A DNA stretch of 64,000 nt from assembly GCA_017469745.1 (NCBI GenBank), contig JAFUFS010000004.1:1-64000 (forward strand). Reading direction: 5' to 3'. This DNA is from Bacteroidales bacterium (lineage in GTDB: Bacteria; Bacteroidota; Bacteroidia; Bacteroidales; UBA932). Every line of letters begins with the position of its first letter. The first letter of the stretch is position 1. This document shows, one piece after another, positions 53,093 through 61,041 of the stretch. The translations under genes and the position numbers were made by a program. The notes below the pieces were generated by a model, which was not told the DNA's origin, made no database searches, and worked only from the letters and a program-made list of their open reading frames with translations.

Positions 53093-53869
53093 ATGGGACA
53101 GAAAACTAATCCTATTTCCAACAGAATCGGTATCACCCGTGGATGGGACTCCAACTGGTGTGGTGGCAACTATGCCGAGAAGATCGCCGAGGACTATGAG
53201 ATCCGCAAGTATCTGACCAACCGTCTTGCGAAGGCCAGCATCTCCAAGATCGTCATCGAGAGGACCCTCAAGCTCATCACCGTGACCATCCATGCCGCAA
53301 GGCCCGGATTCATCATCGGTAAGGGTGGACAGGAAGTCGACAAGCTCAAGGAAGAGCTCAAGAAGGTCACCAAGAAGGACGTCCAGATCAACATCTTCGA
53401 GGTCAAGAGGCCCGAGGTTGACGCCCACATCGTGGCTGACAGCATCGCCCGCCAGATCGAGGGCCGCGTTTCCTACCGCAGGGCCATCAAGATGGCCATC
53501 GCTTCCGCGATGAGGGTAGGTGCAGAAGGCATCAAGGTCCAGATCAGCGGCCGCGTCGGCGGAGCAGAAATGGCTCGCAGCGAGATGTTCAAGGAAGGCC
53601 GTACTCCTCTGCACACTTTCCGTGCTGACATCGACTACGCACTGGCAGTTGCCAGCACCAAGGTCGGTGCCCTCGGAATCAAGGTGTGGATCTGCAACGG
53701 CGAGCGTTATGGCAAGCAGGATCTTACCCCCAACTCCGCATCTGCAGCTAATGCTCAGGGCGGCGGACGTCCCCGTGGAGAGCGCGGAGACCGCAGGGGA
53801 GACCGTGGTGACCGTCGCGGAGGTCGTGGTGGCCGTGGTGGCCGTCGTGACTCACGCAGCGCCGAATAA
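53093..53869 (+). CDS. rpsC: 30S ribosomal protein S3 with Arg/Gly-rich tail
   Basis: 258 residues. [20 protein letters not shown], the KH domain ([20 protein letters not shown]), [21 protein letters not shown] and [15 protein letters not shown] are canonical. The last 45 or so residues are an Arg/Gly/Asp repeat tail ([20 protein letters not shown]), longer and more repetitive than in E. coli. It is the last gene of the operon here: rplP and rpmC do not follow, and a strong terminator lies 21 bases after the stop. Confidence 0.96.
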   Translation: MGQKTNPISNRIGITRGWDSNWCGGNYAEKIAEDYEIRKYLTNRLAKASISKIVIERTLKLITVTIHAARPGFIIGKGGQEVDKLKEELKKVTKKDVQINIFEVKRPEVDAHIVADSIARQIEGRVSYRRAIKMAIASAMRVGAEGIKVQISGRVGGAEMARSEMFKEGRTPLHTFRADIDYALAVASTKVGALGIKVWICNGERYGKQDLTPNSASAANAQGGGRPRGERGDRRGDRGDRRGGRGGRGGRRDSRSAE

Positions 53870-53890
53870 GGTCATTCCTTACATGATTGA

Positions 53891-53921
53891 GACCGGAGCC
53901 CCAGCGGCCCCGGTCTTTTTT
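53891..53921 (+). terminator. Terminator after rpsC
   Basis: GACCGG and GCC pair with GGC and CCGGTC around a CCAGC loop, followed by six T. It closes the ribosomal operon after rpsC, so the operon split is not just a change of neighbour. Confidence 0.9.
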
Positions 53922-53970
53922 GTTTGTTTATTGCTAAATTTGCGTATCAAGACCATTAAAACTATCAATC

Positions 53971-54792
53971 ATGAGAAAGACAGTCTTTTTCTTTGCCCTG
54001 TTCCTGGGGGCACTGTTGACCGGTGGATGCCGAAGCGGCCAGGAAAGGCTTTCATCCAGTTCATCTTATCCTAAGGATAAGGGCGTTACGAGGATTGTAC
54101 AGTACAATGTGGGAGTGTTCTCCAAGGAGATCGACAACAGCATCCCGATGGTGGCTGCCATGATGAAGGAGATCGGAGCCGACGCCATGTCCCTGAACGA
54201 GCTTGACAGCTGCAACACCAGGCACACAAACTATCAGCTGGCCGACATGTCCAAGGAAATGGGTGATTGGAACTACTTCTACAGCAGGGCGATGGCCTAT
54301 CGTGAAGGAGCCTACGGCGATGGATTTGAAGTTCCCGGACAGATCCTCGACAGTTTCCCCAGTCCTCTCCCTAAGGGCGACGGCTCCGAGCCAAGGGCCT
54401 GCTGTGTCGTGGAGACCAAGGAATATGTCCTCGCATCCACCCACCTGGACTACAAGGACAATCCCTCAATGGTCATCCAGGCCCGCACCATCAACGAGAA
54501 TCTCGCGAAGAAATATTCAAAGACCAAGAAACCGGTCTTCCTTTGCGGGGACATGAATTCCTACCCCGACAGCGAGGTACTGCAGGAGCTCAAGAAAGAA
54601 TGGGATGTCCTGTCCACGGACAAGTTCACCTTCCCTCCCAAAGAGCCCCGCGGATGCATCGATTTCATCCTTGCCCTTCGTAACGGAGCGAAATACGAAT
54701 TCGTCGGTTCCGATGTTCCTACCGTTTTCAAGAACGTCGACGTTACAGTGGCTTCCGACCATCTGCCTGTCTTCGTGGATGTGAAACTCTAG
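53971..54792 (+). CDS. Endonuclease/exonuclease/phosphatase-family lipoprotein
   Basis: 273 residues. Lipoprotein signal ending ALLTGGC, then an EEP fold: IVQYNVGVF (metal Asn), GADAMSLNELDSC (metal Glu), VLASTHLDYKDN (catalytic His), PVFLCGDMNSYPDSE, GCIDFILAL and ASDHLPVFVDVKL. The family cleaves phosphodiesters in nucleic acids, lipids or small molecules; the substrate here is unknown, and the envelope location argues against DNA repair. Confidence 0.85.
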   Translation: MRKTVFFFALFLGALLTGGCRSGQERLSSSSSYPKDKGVTRIVQYNVGVFSKEIDNSIPMVAAMMKEIGADAMSLNELDSCNTRHTNYQLADMSKEMGDWNYFYSRAMAYREGAYGDGFEVPGQILDSFPSPLPKGDGSEPRACCVVETKEYVLASTHLDYKDNPSMVIQARTINENLAKKYSKTKKPVFLCGDMNSYPDSEVLQELKKEWDVLSTDKFTFPPKEPRGCIDFILALRNGAKYEFVGSDVPTVFKNVDVTVASDHLPVFVDVKL

Positions 54793-54827
54793 GGACTTAG
54801 TTGACATATCCCCGAATTTTTATTAAA

Positions 54828-54862
54828 TTAGCAAGTCGTACGCATTTGCGTCGGCTTGCTAA
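54828..54862. repeat. Imperfect inverted repeat between EEP gene and oxidoreductase gene
   Basis: TTAGCAAG and ACGCA pair with TGCGT and CTTGCTAA with one bulge and one mismatch. No T-run follows, so it could be a weak terminator of the EEP gene or an operator for the following operon. Confidence 0.55.
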
Positions 54863-54892
54863 CTGCATTAATTTCTAGTAACATAGTTTATC

Positions 54893-56194
54893 ATGGCACA
54901 ATCCAGAAGAGATTTCATCAAGAAAGCCGGCTTGGGCATCGGCGCCTTGACGATCCTTCCCCGTGAAGTATTCGGCAAGATGGGCGACCCTTCCAGCAAG
55001 TTTGTCGCGCCGAGCGACCAGATGACCCGCGGAATCATCGGAGTCGGAGGAATCGGCATGAGCAACCTTCATTTCGTGAGCGACGAGCGCTGCCGTCTCG
55101 TGGCCGTCTGCGATGTTGACCAGAAGCATCTGGACAACGCTCTCCAGAAGGGCAAGGAGAGGTTCGGAACTGAACTCCAGTCCTATCACAACTGGAAGGA
55201 CCTGGTACACGATCCCAACGTGGACATCGTCCACATCGCCACCCCTTCACACTGGCACGGTCTCATGGCTGTCGAGGCTGCCAAGGCAGGAAAGGACATT
55301 TTCTGCGAGAAGCCTATGACCAGGACCATCGGCGAAGGAAAGAAGGTCGTCGAGGCGGTCAACAAGTACGGAAGCATCTTCCGTCTGGACACCTGGTTCC
55401 GTTTCAAGGACACTTTCTACGGCCTCGGAACCACGGTCGAGCCTTTGAAGAAGCTGGTTGACAGCGGTCTTCTCGGCTGGCCCCTTACCGTCAGGATCTC
55501 CGGCGCCACAGGATTTGCCTGGAAGTTCTACTGGACCGGCAAGGAGAACCTGGTTCCCCAGCCCGTTCCCAAGGAGCTTGACTATGACGCCTGGCTCGGA
55601 CCGGCCCCTGTGAAGCCTTACCACCCTCACCGCGTGCACCAGAGCTTCCGTGGTTACTGGGACTATGAGTCCGGCGGACTCGGTGACATGGGCCAGCACT
55701 ACATCGACCCTGTGCAGTACTTCCTCGGAAAGGACGACACCTTCCCTGTGAAGGTCGAAGTGGACGCCCCCATGCAGCATCCTGACGCAGTCGGTATCTG
55801 GAGGAGCATCACCTACACCTATGCCGACGGCTGCAAGATCATCCTCGAGGGAGAAGGCTTCGAGAGCACCGGCAAGGTGCCTTACATCGAAGGCCCCAAC
55901 GGAAAGGTCTACAAAGGCTTCGAATGCACCATCCCCAACGTTCAGGACATCATCAACGAGCTTCCTGATCCGGAACCCCGCCACACTGACTTCCTGGACT
56001 GCGTGAAGACGCGCCAGAAGTTCGCCCTTGCCGAGGAGAACGGACATCACAGCTGTACCATCGTCAACATGGGTTCCTGCGCACTGCGCCTTGGAAGGAC
56101 TCTTAATTTCGATCCTGACAAGCAGCTCTTCATCAATGATGACGCTGCCAACCTGCTCATCAACCAGCCCATGCGCGCCCCCTGGTCAATCTAA
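54893..56194 (+). CDS. Gfo/Idh/MocA-family oxidoreductase, Tat-exported
   Basis: NAD(P)-dependent sugar dehydrogenase family. 433 residues. The Tat motif SRRDFIKKAGLGIGALTI at the N-terminus indicates export with bound cofactor. Rossmann GIIGVGGIGMSNLHF, VAVCDVD, HIATPSHWHGLMAVEAAKAGKDIFCEKPMTRT, and the C-terminal alpha/beta domain with GLGDMGQHYIDP. It is followed 13 bases later by a DUF1080 protein. Oxidation of a glycoside at C3 by this enzyme and cleavage by DUF1080 is the likely pairing. Confidence 0.88.
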   Translation: MAQSRRDFIKKAGLGIGALTILPREVFGKMGDPSSKFVAPSDQMTRGIIGVGGIGMSNLHFVSDERCRLVAVCDVDQKHLDNALQKGKERFGTELQSYHNWKDLVHDPNVDIVHIATPSHWHGLMAVEAAKAGKDIFCEKPMTRTIGEGKKVVEAVNKYGSIFRLDTWFRFKDTFYGLGTTVEPLKKLVDSGLLGWPLTVRISGATGFAWKFYWTGKENLVPQPVPKELDYDAWLGPAPVKPYHPHRVHQSFRGYWDYESGGLGDMGQHYIDPVQYFLGKDDTFPVKVEVDAPMQHPDAVGIWRSITYTYADGCKIILEGEGFESTGKVPYIEGPNGKVYKGFECTIPNVQDIINELPDPEPRHTDFLDCVKTRQKFALAEENGHHSCTIVNMGSCALRLGRTLNFDPDKQLFINDDAANLLINQPMRAPWSI

Positions 56195-56207
56195 ATCCTG
56201 AAGAATC

Positions 56208-58637
56208 ATGAAAAAGATATATTCAATACTGATCCTCCTGGCCCTGGCGATCTCCGTCCATGCCCAGGATGCCAGGCAGAGGACCGTCCAGACCATCGTT
56301 GCCGACGTACTCGCCGCCATGCCGGCCCAGAACAGCGCCGACTTTGCCACACAGATCGGCGACCTCGCCAAGGCAGCTCCCCAGTCGGTGGTGGAGGTTG
56401 CTTCCATGCTGAAGCCCGCCGGCGAAGGCGTCAAGAATGCCATCTATGAATATGCCCTCACGGGTCTGGTCGCCTATGTCAACGACCCTGCCCACAGCGA
56501 CAAGAAGGCTGATGTGCTCAAGGGCCTCCAGGATGCTGCAAACGTTTGCAAGGATGCCACCAACAAGGAGCTCCTGACCTCCCTCCAGAGGATGCTCGGC
56601 AGCTATGTCGCCCCGGCTGAGGAGCCCGGACTCTCCCTCAAGGAAGCCAAGGCCCTTCTCAAGTCAGGAAAGACTCATGAGCAGTGCCTCGCTGCCGACG
56701 CCATCATGAAAGCTGAGCCAGCAAAGGCCTGGAAGACAGTCGCTTCCGCTCTCAAGAGCAGCGACAAGTTATTCAGGAATTCCGTAATCAGCAATGCTAC
56801 CAAGATCGTTGGGCCTGCAGCCCTCGTGCCCCTCTTTACAGGCAAGTTCAAGAAGCTCACTTCCGATGCCAAGGTAGACGTCCTGAACTGGTTCGGCAAC
56901 AACAAGATCTCTTCTGTCGCCGGCCTGGTCAATTCCGCTATCGGAGAAGGCGGTGACGTGGCCAAGGCTGCCATCGCCGCTGCCGGCAAGATCGGCAACG
57001 CTTCCGCCGTGGATGCCCTTATCGGTCAGCTCGGAGGAGACAACGGAGCCGAGGCTCTCACAGCCCTCAAATCCTTCAAGGGAGACATCAAGGGCAAGGT
57101 GGCCGAAGCCCTTGCAGCGAAGCTTGCAGACGGCAAGGACGTGAATGCCATCAACAATCTCGTTGCCCTGGCTGCCGCAAGAAGGATGAAGGATGCTGCT
57201 CCTTCGATCTATTCCATGCTCGGAGGCCCGCTTTCTTCTCTTGGTGCCAAGAATCTGGCCAGCTTCGTAGGTGTCGGTGGCATCGCCAAAGTCGGCGGCC
57301 TTCTTGACGGCGCCAAGGAGAACGTCGGAGACTATTCCAATGCTCTCAAGTCCGCAATCCACACCCTTTCTCCCGCTGACCAGTACACTCAGGTCAGCAA
57401 CCTCATGAAGACTGCGAAGAATGCAGAGAGGTTCTACCCGGTCCTTGCTTCCACAGGCACGGACGAGGCGGTTGCAGATCTCGAGAAGGCTTGCACCAAC
57501 GGCAGCGCCGCCGCTCTTGACGCCCTTACCGTAATCGACAATTTCAAGGCCGCTCCCATCCTGCTCAAGGCTGCGAAGGCAAGTGCTTCCAACATCGGAA
57601 AGGTTCTTCCTCGCTACATCTCCCTCGTGAGCAGCTACGAGAACAATCTTGACAAGAAGCGTGCAGACCTCGGCGAGGCCCTGTCCCTTGCCAACACCAA
57701 GGATCTGAAGACTACAGCCCTCAAGGCTCTCTCCGACGTTCCTACCATGAAGGCCTTCAGGCTTGCCGGAAAATATCTTGACGACAAGGATGCAGCCTAC
57801 GCTGCAGCCGGAGCAGTCAAGAACATCGCATCCAAGACAAAGGAGGAGATCGACTACAACACCTTCAAGACCAATCTTGACAAGGCTGTCGCCATCTTCA
57901 AGGCTGCAGGCGGAGCCGATGACGGCTACGCTGTCGACGAAATCGGCCAGCTGCTTTCCAAGGCAGAGCCCTTCACCCCTTCAGAGTTGACCGCAGAAGA
58001 GAAGAAGCAGGGCTTCGAGATGCTCTTCGACGGCACCAACCTCGACAAGTGGCAGGGTGACCTTGAGGGATATATTCCTGTCAACGGAACCATCTACGTG
58101 AGCGCCAACTACGGCAGCACCGGCAACCTCTACACCAAGAAGGAGTACCGCAACTTCGTCTACCGTTTCGAGTTCTGCTTCCTCCGCGAGGGAGTCAACA
58201 ACGGTGTAGGTGTCAGGACCCCTATGGGTGTCGACGCTGCCTACGACGGCATGTGCGAGGTCCAGATCCTGGATCATGACGCTCCGATGTACGCCAACCT
58301 CCGCGAGTACCAGGTCCACGGCTCCGTCTACGGTGTCATCCCCGCCAAGAGGATTGTCCACAAGCCCCTGGGCGAGTGGAGCACCGAGGAAATCCGCGTC
58401 GAGGGCGACCGCATCAAGGTCACCGTCAACGGACAGGTCATCGTTGACGGCAACATCCGTACTGCCTGCAAGGGTCATAACGTGGCTCCCGACGGTTCCA
58501 ACAACAATCCTTACACCGTCGACCACAGGAACCATCCCGGAATGTTCAACAAAAAGGGTTACATCTCTTTCTGCGGTCACGGCGAAGGTCTGAAGATCCG
58601 CAATGTCCGCGTACTTGACCTTGGAGACAAGAAGTAA
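56208..58637 (+). CDS. Secreted HEAT-like repeat protein with C-terminal DUF1080 domain
   Basis: 809 residues. Signal peptide (YSILILLALAISVHAQ), then about 560 residues of Ala/Lys-rich helical repeats that look HEAT-like (for example VAALIGQLGG-type and KAAIAAAGKIGNASAVDAL units), and a DUF1080 domain from about residue 600: GFEMLFDGTNLDKWQGDLEG, NFVYRFEFCFLREGVNNGVG, EVQILDHDAPMYANL, YQVHGSVYGVIPAKR, WSTEEIRVEGDRIKVTVNG and GYISFCGHGEGLKIRNV. The domain is expected to cleave 3-keto-glycosides. It is coupled to the upstream dehydrogenase gene. Confidence 0.85.
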   Translation: MKKIYSILILLALAISVHAQDARQRTVQTIVADVLAAMPAQNSADFATQIGDLAKAAPQSVVEVASMLKPAGEGVKNAIYEYALTGLVAYVNDPAHSDKKADVLKGLQDAANVCKDATNKELLTSLQRMLGSYVAPAEEPGLSLKEAKALLKSGKTHEQCLAADAIMKAEPAKAWKTVASALKSSDKLFRNSVISNATKIVGPAALVPLFTGKFKKLTSDAKVDVLNWFGNNKISSVAGLVNSAIGEGGDVAKAAIAAAGKIGNASAVDALIGQLGGDNGAEALTALKSFKGDIKGKVAEALAAKLADGKDVNAINNLVALAAARRMKDAAPSIYSMLGGPLSSLGAKNLASFVGVGGIAKVGGLLDGAKENVGDYSNALKSAIHTLSPADQYTQVSNLMKTAKNAERFYPVLASTGTDEAVADLEKACTNGSAAALDALTVIDNFKAAPILLKAAKASASNIGKVLPRYISLVSSYENNLDKKRADLGEALSLANTKDLKTTALKALSDVPTMKAFRLAGKYLDDKDAAYAAAGAVKNIASKTKEEIDYNTFKTNLDKAVAIFKAAGGADDGYAVDEIGQLLSKAEPFTPSELTAEEKKQGFEMLFDGTNLDKWQGDLEGYIPVNGTIYVSANYGSTGNLYTKKEYRNFVYRFEFCFLREGVNNGVGVRTPMGVDAAYDGMCEVQILDHDAPMYANLREYQVHGSVYGVIPAKRIVHKPLGEWSTEEIRVEGDRIKVTVNGQVIVDGNIRTACKGHNVAPDGSNNNPYTVDHRNHPGMFNKKGYISFCGHGEGLKIRNVRVLDLGDKK

Positions 58638-59325
58638 AAGGCGGAACAAGCTTTCCGTTTCAGTAATGTGTGCGGATCTCCTCAATCTCGAGAGTGAGAT
58701 CCGCACCCTTGAAAGCAATGGCGTTGACATGCTCCACATCGATGTCATGGACGCCCACTTTGTCCCTAACCTCACTTTCGGCCACGATTTCATCAAGGCC
58801 ATGCAGAAGAAGACCAGCCTTCCGCTGGACAGTCATTTCATGGTCACGGATCCTGAGCTGGCCATGGAAAGGCTGGGGACCCTTCGCCCGGGCGACGGTT
58901 TCACAGCCCATGCGGAACTGCTTGACGAGACAGGTCAGCCTCGCTCGTACGAAGACCTGTCGAAGAAGGTGCATGACATGGGGGCCTTCTTCGGGCTTGG
59001 ACTTAGCCCTGACACTCCTCCAGAGGTGCTTGAGAGGAATCTTCCATTCATCGATGTCGTCCTTCTGATGCTGGTCTATCCTGGATTCGCCGGATCTAAG
59101 ATGGTTCCCGGAATCATTGACAAGGTCGCCAGGACCAGGCAGTGGCTGGACTCCCATGGCCGCGAAGACGTGGAAATCATCGTGGACGGTTCCGTCAGCG
59201 CGGAAGGAGCACGGGAGATGGCCGCAATGGGCGCTTCCATATTCGTGGGCGGGACTGCCGGCATCTACAGGAAAGGGATGGCCCTCGAAGAGACCATCCC
59301 GTATTTCAGGAATATGATAAAGTAG
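58603..59325 (+). CDS. Ribulose-phosphate 3-epimerase-family protein
   Basis: TIM-barrel epimerase. Catalytic and metal residues fit the Rpe group: MLHIDVMDAHFVPNLTFG, PLDSHFMVTDPE, FFGLGLSPDTPPEVL, LLMLVYPGFAGSKMVP and the second catalytic Asp in EIIVDGSVSAEGA. The first strand reads KLSVSVMCADLLNLESEI where Rpe has SPSILSADF-type sequence, so it is a divergent member, perhaps acting on allulose-6-phosphate or another ketose phosphate. ATG 58603 overlaps the DUF1080 gene by 35 bases; ATG 58666 would lose the first strand. The start is uncertain. Confidence 0.8.
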   Translation: MSAYLTLETRSKRRNKLSVSVMCADLLNLESEIRTLESNGVDMLHIDVMDAHFVPNLTFGHDFIKAMQKKTSLPLDSHFMVTDPELAMERLGTLRPGDGFTAHAELLDETGQPRSYEDLSKKVHDMGAFFGLGLSPDTPPEVLERNLPFIDVVLLMLVYPGFAGSKMVPGIIDKVARTRQWLDSHGREDVEIIVDGSVSAEGAREMAAMGASIFVGGTAGIYRKGMALEETIPYFRNMIK

Positions 59326-59327
59326 GA

Positions 59328-60032
59328 TTACCGCGGTTTCTCGCCGGTGTACATCCGGCAGATGCCGAAGGTGAAACTTCTGTGAGTGACGCCATCAAAA
59401 CCGGCGTCACTCATCATTTTGCAGAATTCCTTCCTTCCGGGGAAGTTCTTGACGGACGCCGGCAGGTAGGAATATGCTCCCTTGTCTCCGGAGACCTTTC
59501 CTCCGATCTTCGGGAGTATATTCATGAAATAGAGGTCGTAGAACCACCTCAGGACCTTGTTTTCCGGCCTTGAGAGTTCAAGGATGACCAGTCTGCCCCC
59601 GGGCTTCAGCACCCTCAGGGCCTCCTTGAGGCCTTTGGCCTTGTCCTCGAAATTCCTTATTCCGAAAGCATTGGTCACCCGGTCGAAGCTGTCGTCCGGG
59701 AACCTCAGGTTCTCTCCGTCTCCGGTCTCTATGGCGATCCTGTCCTGAAGCCCCAGTTTACCAACCTTTTCCTTCATGACCTCGAGCATGCCTTCCGACA
59801 GGTCCACCCCGGTGACGCGGGCCTCCGGTTGGGTCTTGGCTATCGCGATTGAGAAGTCGCCGGTCCCGCAGGCCAGGTCGAGGACCGATAGATCCTTCGC
59901 GTCGCTCAGGATGACAGAAAGGGCCCTGCGCCTCCAGGACTTGTCCACATCCAGGGACAGTACATGGTTGAGCTTGTCGTAGTCGGCGGCGATCCCGTCG
60001 AACATCTCCTTTATCTTTGCTTTTGCCGGCAT
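59328..60032 (-). CDS. ubiE: Demethylmenaquinone methyltransferase with in-frame repeat insertion
   Basis: Last step of menaquinone synthesis, C-methylation by S-adenosylmethionine. 234 residues. KIKEMFDGIAADYDKLNHVLS, SAM motif LDLACGTGDFSIAIA, GVDLSEGMLEVMKEK, GDGENLRFPDDSFDRVTNAFGIRN and the C-terminal SFTFGICRMYTG are canonical. Residues 40-48 (VILSDAKDL), between the RRRAL helix and the SAM motif, are exactly encoded by a dispersed repeat copy. It starts 1 base after menA ends, on the same strand. Confidence 0.94.
   Translation of the reverse strand: MPAKAKIKEMFDGIAADYDKLNHVLSLDVDKSWRRRALSVILSDAKDLSVLDLACGTGDFSIAIAKTQPEARVTGVDLSEGMLEVMKEKVGKLGLQDRIAIETGDGENLRFPDDSFDRVTNAFGIRNFEDKAKGLKEALRVLKPGGRLVILELSRPENKVLRWFYDLYFMNILPKIGGKVSGDKGAYSYLPASVKNFPGRKEFCKMMSDAGFDGVTHRSFTFGICRMYTGEKPR
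59890..59915. repeat. Dispersed repeat copy inside ubiE
   Basis: AGATCCTTCGCGTCGCTCAG to GATGAC. On the coding (minus) strand it reads VILSDAKDL, the same frame as in folK. Confidence 0.87.
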
Positions 60033-60033
60033 T

Positions 60034-60942
60034 TTATCTGAATATGATGAATGACAGTCCTGCGATCAGCGAGAGCAGGAAGGTTGAAATCACGAGCAGT
60101 GGCAGCATCGGATCCAGGGCCCGTTCGGTAAGTGTCCTTACCCCGCGCAGATGCTTGATGTAGAGCGGAAGGGTGACGATGAACAGGAAATGCCAGGGAT
60201 TGGGCTTGTATATGGCCGCGAAAAGGAGCATCAGGATCCATCCGAGACAGATGAGCGTGGTCTGATAGGTCCTGGCTCCTGCAAGGCCGAGCTTGATTGC
60301 CACAGTGACCCTGTTGACGGAGTCTGTCTTCATGTCGCGGATGTTGTTGACGTTGAGGACTCCCACGCTGAAACAACCGATGGCTGCGGCCGGGAGGACC
60401 AGCTTCCAGTCAGGAATAATGTGAGCAGCCACGAAATAACCTCCCAGGACGGACACCAGGCCGAAGAAGATAAAGACGAACAAGTCTCCGAGTCCACGGT
60501 AGCCGTAAGGGTTCTTTCCAAGGGTGTAGCGCATGGCCCCGACGATCGCAGCGGCGCCGAGTACAAGGAGGCAGATTGAGCTGGTGCAGAAAAGGGTTCC
60601 GAAAGAGACCCAGATCATGATGATTCCGCTCACTGCACATAACATGCAGATGACAAGGATCATGCGCTTCATGTCATTGATGGTGAGCCCGCCTTTCTCT
60701 ATTCCGTAAGAGGGTCCCTGGCGGTCCTCGGTGTCAGTGCCCTTGAGGACGTCTCCGAGTTCGTTGGAAAGATTGGAAAGGATCTGAAGCAGGACCGTTG
60801 TCAGGAAGACCATCAGCGCAGCCCAGGGACTGACTTTGAAGTCTGATGCCGCCAGCAGCACACCGAGTACTACGCCAGCCAGGGAGAGAGGAAGGGTCCT
60901 CAATCTCATGGAGCTTATTGCGGCGCGTGTTTTGAATGTCAT
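60034..60942 (-). CDS. menA: 1,4-dihydroxy-2-naphthoate polyprenyltransferase
   Basis: Integral membrane prenyltransferase joining DHNA with the polyprenyl tail to give demethylmenaquinone. 302 residues from ATG 60942 with about 8-9 membrane helices. First Asp-rich motif NLSNELGDVLKGTDTEDRQGP, GKNPYGYRGLGDLFVFIFFG, and the second motif NNIRDMKTDSVNRVTVAIKLG. It precedes ubiE, giving two consecutive menaquinone steps. The quinone would serve the fumarate reductase in this window. Confidence 0.93.
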   Translation of the reverse strand: MTFKTRAAISSMRLRTLPLSLAGVVLGVLLAASDFKVSPWAALMVFLTTVLLQILSNLSNELGDVLKGTDTEDRQGPSYGIEKGGLTINDMKRMILVICMLCAVSGIIMIWVSFGTLFCTSSICLLVLGAAAIVGAMRYTLGKNPYGYRGLGDLFVFIFFGLVSVLGGYFVAAHIIPDWKLVLPAAAIGCFSVGVLNVNNIRDMKTDSVNRVTVAIKLGLAGARTYQTTLICLGWILMLLFAAIYKPNPWHFLFIVTLPLYIKHLRGVRTLTERALDPMLPLLVISTFLLSLIAGLSFIIFR

Positions 60943-60997
60943 GGAACCTGAATATCTTTGAAGGAAAACAAATTTACTCATATTCCGAAAATATTCA

Positions 60998-61005
60998 TAA
61001 CTTTG
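60998..61005 (+). promoter_or_regulatory. -7 element TAACTTTG of the TlpA-like gene
   Basis: TAACTTTG, 36 bases before the ATG at 61042. It lies upstream of the menA start in the divergent gap. Confidence 0.5.
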
Positions 61006-61041
61006 AAGGCTATAACGGAAACTAAATTGATAGACATAATC

